5,716 nucleotides of DNA from Clostridia bacterium (lineage in GTDB: Bacteria; Bacillota_A; Clostridia; Oscillospirales; CAG-272): assembly GCA_017408625.1 (NCBI GenBank), contig JAFQUG010000329.1, positions 1-5,716 of the forward strand, read 5' to 3'. The notes below the pieces were generated by a model that was not told the origin of the DNA, did not search any database, and worked only from the letters and a program-made list of their open reading frames with translations. Within the stretch, counting starts at the first letter, position 1, and every line of letters starts with the position of its first letter. The translations under genes were made by a program, and so were the position numbers. Below, piece by piece: positions 1 to 5,716 of the stretch.

Positions 1-8
1 AGATTTTT

Positions 9-920
9 ATGAAAAAGACACTTATTTTTGCGCTGGCAGCACTGCTTGCGCTTTCCTGCCTCGCATTTACCGCTTGCTCGGGCGAAACCAATCCCGGCGG
101 TGCAAACACTCCCGGTGGACAGACCCCCGAGGGCAACGAATCGACCGTAGACGGCCTGATCAACTGCTATATTGAGTTTAACGGCACATCTTATACCACC
201 ACGGACTCTTCCATGATCAAGGTGGACGGCTCTGCACTGACCATCATCAAGCCAGGTACTTACGATATTTCCGGCACGTTGGACAACGGCCAGATCATTG
301 TAGAAGTCACCAAGGCTGACCGCGTCACGCTGATCCTCAACAACTTCACCGGTCATAACGAATCCTCTGCCGTCATCTGGGTCAAGAGCGCGGACAAGGT
401 TTACTTAGAGGTCAAGACCGGCACCACCAATACACTGACCGACGGCTCGACCTACGTGTTCGAGGGTGCTGAGACCAAGCCCAACGCTTGCATTTACGCA
501 TCTGATGACCTTTCCATCAAGGGACACGGCACGCTGATCGTCACGGGCAACTACAACAACGCCATCGGCAGCAAGAACGACCTTTCGATCAACAACTGTA
601 AGCTGACCGTCAAGGCGGTCAACAACGCACTCAAGGGCAACGACAGTGTCACCATCAAGGGAGATGCCGAGGTGCTGATCGAGGGTGCGGATGATGCGAT
701 CAAAGCCGACTCCCTGGACGAGGGCAAGGGCTACGTCACCGTCACCGAAAACGCCAAGGTCACGGTTTACTGTGAGGACGACGCTCTGCAATCCACGCAG
801 AACATCACCATCACCACGGGTGCAACCGTTACCACCTACGCCAAGGGTAACAGCGTCAACTGCGACGGCATTATGACCATCGACGACGGCTGCTTAATTG
901 AAAACACGCCCGAAGCGTGA
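9..920 (+). CDS. Secreted lipoprotein with Cthe_2159-like right-handed beta-helix (carbohydrate-binding) domain
   Basis: 303 aa, apparently complete. Residues 1-22 form a lipoprotein signal peptide (MKK, hydrophobic core, FTA-C lipobox), with Cys23 the likely lipidated residue. Phe at -3 is unusual; Cys17 is a weaker alternative. A Gly/Pro/Asn/Glu-rich linker (about 24-47) tethers the domain to the membrane. From about residue 160 the protein is a ladder of repeats with 22-29 residue spacing. Each opens with a small residue (A160, A185, A207, A230, A259, S282) followed by an xDLSIKG-like strand, and most end in an NN or DD pair (YNN, VNN, ADD, EDD). This matches what I recall of the Cthe_2159 family, calcium-associated beta-helix proteins reported to bind acidic or cellulosic polysaccharides. 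That assignment is from pattern memory, not a search. No catalytic residue is claimed. Only 8 nt precede the ATG, so no ribosome binding site or promoter can be judged; the frame stays open to the window edge, but the signal peptide fixes the start. A role at the cell surface in glycan binding or adhesion is inference. Confidence 0.8.
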   Translation: MKKTLIFALAALLALSCLAFTACSGETNPGGANTPGGQTPEGNESTVDGLINCYIEFNGTSYTTTDSSMIKVDGSALTIIKPGTYDISGTLDNGQIIVEVTKADRVTLILNNFTGHNESSAVIWVKSADKVYLEVKTGTTNTLTDGSTYVFEGAETKPNACIYASDDLSIKGHGTLIVTGNYNNAIGSKNDLSINNCKLTVKAVNNALKGNDSVTIKGDAEVLIEGADDAIKADSLDEGKGYVTVTENAKVTVYCEDDALQSTQNITITTGATVTTYAKGNSVNCDGIMTIDDGCLIENTPEA

Positions 921-954
921 GTTCAACAAAAAATGAAGAATGAAAAATAAAGGT

Positions 955-984
955 AGAACCCCCTTGCGAGAGCAAGGGGGTTCT
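955..984. terminator. Perfect 13-bp hairpin, probable bidirectional terminator between convergent genes
   Basis: Arms at 955-967 and 972-984 pair perfectly over 13 bp around a GAGA loop (968-971), a GNRA-type tetraloop on the + strand. The core is five consecutive C:G pairs. It starts 35 nt after the stop of the + strand lipoprotein and 15 nt after the stop of the minus-strand ATPase gene. On the minus strand the hairpin is followed by a T-rich tract (complement of the A-rich 931-950). On the + strand the T-run is weaker and further away (995-999). Termination is therefore predicted to be stronger for the minus-strand operon. Confidence 0.8.
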
Positions 985-998
985 CAATTCTGAATTTT

Positions 999-1862
999 TC
1001 ACAACACGTCTGCAAACACGTAAAGGTAATAGTCCTCTAAAGCAGGCACCACGGTCACGGAATCGTCGGTGGGTCTGGTGTCGGACAGGATGCGCAGAAT
1101 CACGCCCTGCTCGCCGTTCCGGATGTTGACCACGCGGAATTTTTCCTGCATAGATTGCACATCCTCAGCGGCCACAACCGTCTGCCACACCTGACCTTCG
1201 ATCTTTTGGGTCAGCTCGTAAGGACTGCCGCTGTCCGAGATCACGCCCTTTTTGAGCATGATGGCCTCGCGGGCGATAAACTCCACGTCGGAAACCACGT
1301 GGGTGGCGATGATGACGGTCTTGTTCAGCGCAACGCTGGCGATGTAGTTACGGATGGCAATGCGCTGCTTCGGGTCAAGACCCGCGGTGGGCTCGTCGAG
1401 GATGACGATCTCGGGGTCACCGAGCAGGGATTGCGCGAGGGCAAGGCGCTGCTTCATACCGCCCGAGAAAGAGCCGATGCGGTGAGTGCGGACGTCGTGA
1501 AGCTCCACGGCGTGCAGAAGCTCGTCGATCTGCTCGTCTGCTTTTTTCTTATTCAGCCCCTTGAGAACCGCCATATAGCGAAGGAAGTCAAGAGCCGAAA
1601 ACGAGGGATACATGCCGGGATACTGGGGCATAAATCCCAGCTTTTCGCGATAGGATGCGCCCAATTTATCGATGTTCTCGCCATCCAGCGTCACGCTGCC
1701 GCTGCTCGCGCGCAGATTTTGCGTCACGATATTCATCAGCGTGGACTTGCCCGAACCGTTGGGGCCAAGCAACGCATAAATGCCGTGGTCGAACTTGTAT
1801 GAAAATTGATCCAATGCTAAATTGGAGTCATAGGATTTAGATAGTTGATTGATACAAAGCAT
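999..1862 (-). CDS. ABC transporter ATP-binding protein (ABC-2 exporter type)
   Basis: 287 aa from the ATG at 1862. It is a cytoplasmic ATPase that would power the permease encoded just upstream. All nucleotide-binding motifs are intact: Walker A GPNGSGKST (33-41), Q-loop Gln80 in FMPQYPGMYP, signature SFSGGMKQR (131-139), Walker B IVILDE (152-157, catalytic Glu157), D-loop GLDP (161-164) and switch His188 in ATHVVSD. After about residue 205 there is a C-terminal extension of about 80 residues ending in ALEDYYLYVF, which resembles the terminal LEDVFL-type motif of CcmA/NatA/BcrA-like ABC-2 ATPases. A longer reading from TTG at 1880 would add six residues. The ATG is preferred because a ribosome binding site lies 8 nt before it, while the TTG would overlap that site. 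It follows the permease gene by 18 nt and is the last gene before the hairpin at 955-984. The substrate is unknown; multidrug, peptide or lipid export are all possible for the family. Confidence 0.93.
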   Translation of the reverse strand: MLCINQLSKSYDSNLALDQFSYKFDHGIYALLGPNGSGKSTLMNIVTQNLRASSGSVTLDGENIDKLGASYREKLGFMPQYPGMYPSFSALDFLRYMAVLKGLNKKKADEQIDELLHAVELHDVRTHRIGSFSGGMKQRLALAQSLLGDPEIVILDEPTAGLDPKQRIAIRNYIASVALNKTVIIATHVVSDVEFIAREAIMLKKGVISDSGSPYELTQKIEGQVWQTVVAAEDVQSMQEKFRVVNIRNGEQGVILRILSDTRPTDDSVTVVPALEDYYLYVFADVL

Positions 1863-1870
1863 AAATAATT

Positions 1871-1876
1871 CCCTTT
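1871..1876 (-). promoter_or_regulatory. Ribosome binding site that decides the ATPase start
   Basis: On the minus strand AAAGGG, within GGAAAGGGA (1870-1878), lies 8 nt upstream of the ATG at 1862-1860. This favours that ATG over the in-frame TTG at 1880-1878, which would place the same bases inside the coding region. Confidence 0.75.
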
Positions 1877-1880
1877 CCAA

Positions 1881-4259
1881 TCAAGATTTGCGCTTGCGAG
1901 GCCAAAGATCAAGCCATTTGATCAGCGCGCAGAGAGTCAGCAAGCAGATCACTGCCGCAAGTATGGTCAGGTATGTCATATAGTGCGTATCCTGCGCGAA
2001 GGACTGCAAAAACGTCGTGCCGTCCAGCAGATACGTATAGTCGATTCCGCTCGCTGCTTCCATACCAAAGCGGCGCATGAAATACGGCAGCAGTGTGACC
2101 ATAGCAACCGTTATGCTCGTACCCAGCACGCTCTTTGTCACAAGCGACAAGCAAAGCAGCATCATAGCCATAAGCAAATATGCTGCGCCCTTGACCGCCA
2201 GCCATGCAATCAAGCCCTGCGCAATAGTCATATCGGGCAACGCGGCAAAGCCCGGAAGGCTCTGTATGGGTGCTGTCCACATGGGCAGCTCGAATCGCAG
2301 CAGTACAAAGGCAAGATCAATTGCCGCAAAGGCGGCAAACACGCCCAGCGCAAGCAGAGCTGCCGCTGCGTATTTGGCACAAAGCACGCCTGCCCTGCCG
2401 CGCTTGGACGGACGCAAAATCTGATACGCCCCCGCGCGATATTCATCGGCAAATACGCCCGCGAACGAGAGCAGCACCAATGCATACAGCAAGAAATCAA
2501 ACTCGCCGTCAAACAACGCATTCCAGCCCGTGTCATAGACAAAGTGCCCCTCTTTTCCCTGCTCTGCAAGCCCTTGCAAATAGTCTCTGCGACCCTCAAT
2601 GCGCTTCAGATGCTCGGTACGCTCCTGTGCGTACTCGTATTCATTGAAATATTGCGCATATTCTTCCGAGGTGATCTTTCCGCTTTGGTGCGCCTCCATC
2701 ATTTGCGAAAACTTGGCGTCCGAGCCTGCCTCGTCAATGCGCTTGCGCTCCTCTTCGATATATTGCAGCTTCTCTTCGGTAACCTCTCCCGCAAGCGTTG
2801 TCATATATTCGTGATACACACTGTCGGTAAACGATGACTGATACACGTAAGTACCCGAGGAGATCAGCAGCTTGGCAATCAGCAAAACAGCCAAGATGAC
2901 GGCAAGCTTATTGCCGACCAGCAGCTTGTGCAGTTCTGCACCAATCAGCGTGCGACCGATCAGCGGCACCGCCGTTGCAGGCAAGCGCAGCTTGATCCCC
3001 TTGCGCTTTCTTCCCGCTCCCGGTGTTTTGCAGAACATCCACCCCGCAGTCATTGCCAACGCGACAGCCACCAAGGCATATACCGTAATTAACAAAGGGA
3101 TAAACGCCACCGATGCGCCAAACACGTTCAGCGAGTAGTAACGGGTAAAATAACTGTGCGTATCCATTGCCCCGAAAATATTGAGCATATGATACGACCC
3201 GAATTGCTCGACAGATACGAAAAAATACAGGGCAAACTGCGCCGCAAGCACGCCAAGAGAGCTGACAAAGGTGAGCGCATAATCCTTGCACAAAGTCCCC
3301 AGCAGCATAATGCATGCGCCAAGCGCAAACAAAGTAAGTGTTTTGATTCCAAGCGAAAGCGCAAGATACTCACCCACCGTAATGATCTCGGGGCAGAATT
3401 TGTACGCCTCGAATACCTGCACGAAATTCCCCATAGAGGAAAGGCCGCACAAGCTGCCGAACACGATCAGAGCAGCGGCTTGGAAGATCAACACAAGCCC
3501 TGCGGACACGCAAAGCAGCACGCCAAGCTTGCACAGCAGCGTGCGCATCCTGCCGCCCTTGGTTGCGTGCAGAATCGGGAGCATGCCCGAGCGGTATTCC
3601 CCAATGCAAAGCCCGACTGCCGCCACCGTCAATAGGATCGCCATGAGCACGTTGCCGTCGGTATAGGCAAAATAGCTATCCCAGCCAACGGCATATTCAT
3701 ACTCGATCTCAATCAGCGCGTTGACCTCGTAGATTCTGATCAGATCCCCCTGATAGCGGTATTCATACGCCTGCTCACTCACGCCCGAGGCAAGATAATC
3801 CTCCTGCGCCATACGGGCAGCTCTGACCACGCGCCCAACGTCGGCTTCATAGGAATCCAGCTCCTGCAAAACCCTGTACGCCATATAGCAGTCCCGATAC
3901 TTGGAAACGTCCGCTAAAAATGCGCTGTCAAAATACTCTTCAGCCGGGAAGTTGTAGGAAAACGAGGTTGCATTCGGGTTCTCCTTCTTGTACTCCGCAT
4001 ACGCCTGCTCGAATGCCTCCCGACTCACTCTTTCGTATTCCTCATTCACCTTGCCAAGCCGTGCGTACTCGGAGTTCCACGCATCCGCATCGCGATTGTA
4101 AGCATCCAGCTGATCTAAAATTTCCGGCTCAATCGTCACGCTCCCCGCCGTCTCTTTGGCACTGCGATAGCAAAGTCCGATATTGAGAAGCAGCAGCAAC
4201 GCAAACAAAATCACGAACAGCTTGCTTTGAAATAGCTTTTTGAATTCATATTTCAGCAT
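1881..4259 (-). CDS. Double-length ABC-2 type permease, two homologous membrane halves in one protein
   Basis: 792 aa integral membrane protein, probably the complete membrane channel of an ABC-2 exporter. Half 1: TM1 (about 12-31), a large extracytoplasmic domain rich in Glu and Tyr (about 32-203), TM2 (204-220), motif EYRSG (221-225), then about four more TMs ending near 410. A basic, Gly-containing linker (411-436, GRKRKGIK) precedes half 2: TM (about 450-468), a highly charged, helical or coiled-coil-like ectodomain (469-586), TM (587-604), EYRAG (606-610) and about four more TMs to 781, with the basic tail PRKRKS. Total about 12 TMs. The halves align: YEFKKLF..KLFVIL (4-18) with AELHKLL..KLAVIL (441-456), and GW..EYRSGMLPIL...K.GR (192-237) with GW..EYRAGAYQIL...K.GR (578-622). 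Ordinary ABC-2 permeases have one such unit and dimerise, so this looks like a duplication and fusion. It starts 22 nt after the propeller lipoprotein gene, has a GAAAGGA site 8 nt before its ATG, and is followed 18 nt later by its ATPase. No frameshift is seen. The exported substrate is unknown. Confidence 0.88.
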   Translation of the reverse strand: MLKYEFKKLFQSKLFVILFALLLLLNIGLCYRSAKETAGSVTIEPEILDQLDAYNRDADAWNSEYARLGKVNEEYERVSREAFEQAYAEYKKENPNATSFSYNFPAEEYFDSAFLADVSKYRDCYMAYRVLQELDSYEADVGRVVRAARMAQEDYLASGVSEQAYEYRYQGDLIRIYEVNALIEIEYEYAVGWDSYFAYTDGNVLMAILLTVAAVGLCIGEYRSGMLPILHATKGGRMRTLLCKLGVLLCVSAGLVLIFQAAALIVFGSLCGLSSMGNFVQVFEAYKFCPEIITVGEYLALSLGIKTLTLFALGACIMLLGTLCKDYALTFVSSLGVLAAQFALYFFVSVEQFGSYHMLNIFGAMDTHSYFTRYYSLNVFGASVAFIPLLITVYALVAVALAMTAGWMFCKTPGAGRKRKGIKLRLPATAVPLIGRTLIGAELHKLLVGNKLAVILAVLLIAKLLISSGTYVYQSSFTDSVYHEYMTTLAGEVTEEKLQYIEEERKRIDEAGSDAKFSQMMEAHQSGKITSEEYAQYFNEYEYAQERTEHLKRIEGRRDYLQGLAEQGKEGHFVYDTGWNALFDGEFDFLLYALVLLSFAGVFADEYRAGAYQILRPSKRGRAGVLCAKYAAAALLALGVFAAFAAIDLAFVLLRFELPMWTAPIQSLPGFAALPDMTIAQGLIAWLAVKGAAYLLMAMMLLCLSLVTKSVLGTSITVAMVTLLPYFMRRFGMEAASGIDYTYLLDGTTFLQSFAQDTHYMTYLTILAAVICLLTLCALIKWLDLWPRKRKS

Positions 4260-4267
4260 AAGCCAAA

Positions 4268-4274
4268 TCCTTTC
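4268..4274 (-). promoter_or_regulatory. Ribosome binding site of the double permease gene
   Basis: Minus-strand GAAAGGA with an 8-nt spacer to the ATG at 4259-4257. It sits within the 22-nt gap after the TAA stop of the lipoprotein gene, which supports both the permease start and a shared transcript. Confidence 0.75.
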
Positions 4275-4281
4275 AAGTCAA

Positions 4282-5716
4282 TTACGAGATCTGTTTGATC
4301 TCTTCCATGTCCTCCAGCTCGATAAAGCGCACCGTTCCGCTGTGCAGATCGACCATGATCAGATAATCCCACATTTTAGGTTGTTTGCTTTCTTCCACAT
4401 TGCCCTGTGACGGTCTGCCATGCGACGGTCTGTCACCGAAAGTAGGGTTGAAATAATTGCGGTACTGCTCGTGATTCTGGATCTTCATCCACAGGCACTC
4501 CCCGTCCACGTAATAATTTTGGATAAGAATGGGTACACCCTGATAAAACATCTGGAACACCAGCTCCTCCTCATCAGAGCCGATCTGACGTCTGAAAATG
4601 CGCGCGTTGGTCGTTTGCGAGGTAATGGTTCTGGGGTCATCGGGGTCTTCCCACAAAAAATACTCCTTATTGGGATCGCTCTCGATCTCCTCGTCGGTCA
4701 GTAGCTTGGTATAGTAGATATAGTCACCCGACAAAACGACGTTACGAGTCTGCTCACCAAGCGGGATGCTCTCACCGGTATCCAAGGAGTACAAATAATA
4801 CTGATCGAATACGCCGTAGCCCTTCCAATCCAAGATAATAAAGTAGTCTTTGGTGTGGCTATAGATTCTCTTAGGACCTTCAAACAGCGATTCTTTTTTG
4901 CTAAAATTCAAATCGGTCTTTTGCCAGGTATAATAATTCTCAAAGTCGCTTAGGGTGTAGTAGATCTCATCGTTCTCCACAAAGCACTGACCGATGTTGA
5001 TGTCCCCCGAGACCACACTGATCTCCCCGTTATCCATATTGAGGGTCTTGACGGATTGAATGGAGGTTGTATTGCTGCCGACGTAATTGCTTTCGATAAA
5101 ATACAGCAGATTGTCCTTTTCGTAAATAATCTCAATATACTCGGTATGCACCTGCCCGTCCTGCATATATGTAGGAAGAACGTACAGCATCTCTACGTTG
5201 TTGCGCTGGTAATCGCAACGGTAGAGTCGCGATTTGAAGTCCTTATAGTAGCTGATGAAATACAGGTACTGCTCTCCGACGTACGTGCAGATCTCAGCGA
5301 AGTTGTTCCACGCGCCATCAAATATACATTTTTCGCCGCCCTCGCACATGGGGTCGGGACACCATGCGCTGATGTTACCGGTCATCTTGTTGAAAAACCA
5401 CGTGGAGCCGTCCGAGGCAAACAGGGTTCTGCCCGTGGGCAACACGTTTGCACCAAAGTCTTCATCGCTGTTGCCCCGGTAGAGCTCATACAGTTCCTCT
5501 TCCGATTTGCCTTCAAAAAAGCCGCCCTCGCCCTGCTTCAGCGCATAAGCTTGCCAATCCTGGGCATTGATGATGGTACCGATAATATTACTCCCTGCTT
5601 GTGGCAGCTTATTCTGCTCCTCTTGCTCCTGCTTACTTTCCAGCTCCTCTTGATACTCCTGTCGGCGGTTGTTGCACGCGGCAAGCGCGCCAAGCAGCAT
5701 GACAAGCGCCAATGCG
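4282..5716 (-). CDS. Beta-propeller-like lipoprotein of an ABC-2 exporter operon (5' end truncated by window edge)
   Basis: About 477 codons are visible; residue numbers here count from the TTG codon at 5712. The reading frame continues unbroken through the window end, and the first visible residues (ALALVMLLGALAAC) are the hydrophobic core and lipobox LAAC of a signal peptide. The true start therefore lies a few codons outside, and neither the TTG at 5712 nor the internal ATG at 5700 is the likely start. Cys13 would be lipidated, followed by a charged Gln/Glu linker (14-36). From about 95 onward, seven strand-rich units resemble propeller blades: YLYFI (149-153), LLYFI (202-206), EIYYT (249-253), YFIIL (290-294), YIYYT (331-335) and LWMKI (407-411), plus STWFF (103-107). 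Each is usually followed by a second strand and a turn such as DTGES or HSGTV. A Cys cluster CPDPMC-x5-C (118, 123, 129) lies after blade 1, with Cys142 nearby. DUF5050/WD40-like lipoproteins of Clostridia are the closest family I can suggest. It probably sits outside the membrane beside the permease encoded 22 nt downstream; a sensing or binding role is inference. No catalytic motif is seen. Confidence 0.75.
   Translation of the reverse strand, partial: ALALVMLLGALAACNNRRQEYQEELESKQEQEEQNKLPQAGSNIIGTIINAQDWQAYALKQGEGGFFEGKSEEELYELYRGNSDEDFGANVLPTGRTLFASDGSTWFFNKMTGNISAWCPDPMCEGGEKCIFDGAWNNFAEICTYVGEQYLYFISYYKDFKSRLYRCDYQRNNVEMLYVLPTYMQDGQVHTEYIEIIYEKDNLLYFIESNYVGSNTTSIQSVKTLNMDNGEISVVSGDINIGQCFVENDEIYYTLSDFENYYTWQKTDLNFSKKESLFEGPKRIYSHTKDYFIILDWKGYGVFDQYYLYSLDTGESIPLGEQTRNVVLSGDYIYYTKLLTDEEIESDPNKEYFLWEDPDDPRTITSQTTNARIFRRQIGSDEEELVFQMFYQGVPILIQNYYVDGECLWMKIQNHEQYRNYFNPTFGDRPSHGRPSQGNVEESKQPKMWDYLIMVDLHSGTVRFIELEDMEEIKQIS
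4407..4436 (-). repeat. Two tandem 15-bp units inside the propeller lipoprotein gene
   Basis: Units 4407-4421 and 4422-4436 match at 12 of 15 positions and share GACGGTCTG. They encode RPSHG followed by RPSQG (about residues 428-437) in a hydrophilic Pro/Gly/Ser-rich stretch within the last predicted blade. It looks like a small in-frame expansion of a surface loop. Confidence 0.65.

Noticed and set aside
405..791. 128-codon minus-strand frame opposite the beta-helix lipoprotein
   Set aside because: Its Val/Asp/Gly-rich translation mirrors the repeat structure of the real gene on the + strand.
1155..1802. 215-codon + strand open frame opposite the ATPase gene
   Set aside because: The opposite strand has every ABC ATPase motif; this frame shows no recognisable motif.
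1863..1880. TTG start at 1880 giving a 293-aa ATPase
   Set aside because: The ribosome binding site lies inside this extension and is spaced correctly for the ATG at 1862; ABC ATPases of this type normally begin just before the first beta strand, as MLCINQLSKSY does.
1983..2837. 284-codon open frame on the + strand opposite the permease gene
   Set aside because: It is antisense to a well-supported membrane protein. Its translation is rich in Arg, His, Gln and Cys with no domain or signal peptide, as expected for the complement of a GC-rich coding strand.
3156..3635. 159-codon + strand frame inside the permease gene
   Set aside because: Low-complexity basic translation, wholly antisense to the transmembrane region, no plausible start context.
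5698..5712. Start of the propeller lipoprotein at TTG 5712 or ATG 5700
   Set aside because: The signal-peptide hydrophobic core is already under way and lacks its basic N-terminus; the frame runs off the window, so the start is outside.
1..5716. CRISPR array, tRNA, insertion sequence, riboswitch or phage attachment site
   Set aside because: No regularly spaced repeats, no cloverleaf-like segments, no transposase-like protein and no long intergenic region that could hold a riboswitch; the only gaps are 78, 18 and 22 nt.

Overview
The window reads as chromosome of a low-to-mid GC Gram-positive bacterium, most likely a gut-type Clostridia (Oscillospiraceae or a relative). This is inferred from strong AAAGGA-type ribosome binding sites, two lipoproteins with Gly/Pro/Glu-rich or acidic linkers after the lipidated Cys, a Cthe_2159-like beta-helix protein, and an ABC-2 exporter cassette. 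No rRNA, tRNA or housekeeping marker is present, so the placement is tentative.

Layout: on the + strand, 9-920 encodes a complete secreted lipoprotein with a right-handed beta-helix repeat domain of the Cthe_2159 (carbohydrate-binding) type. It converges on a three-gene minus-strand operon. Between the two transcription units (921-998) lies a perfect 13-bp GC-rich hairpin with a GAGA tetraloop and AT-rich flanks, probably a terminator shared by both directions. The minus-strand operon reads right to left. First is a lipoprotein (4282-5716, 5' end cut by the window edge) that looks like a seven-bladed beta-propeller with a short Cys cluster. A 22-nt gap separates it from a 792-aa double-length ABC-2 permease (1881-4259). 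An 18-nt gap separates that from the ABC ATPase (999-1862). Spacing and ribosome binding sites suggest one transcript whose promoter is outside the window.

How the parts may work together: the permease carries two homologous halves, each with one TM helix, a large extracytoplasmic domain, an EYR-x-G motif and about five TM helices. One polypeptide can therefore supply both membrane domains and pair with an ATPase dimer. The propeller lipoprotein would sit on the outer face of the same membrane and could act as a substrate-binding, sensing or assembly partner. The substrate cannot be read from the sequence. The beta-helix lipoprotein on the other strand is probably functionally separate.

Nothing clearly mobile, no CRISPR array and no RNA gene was found. 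The most interesting element is the propeller lipoprotein plus fused double permease plus ATPase cassette, which does not match any characterised exporter I can name.
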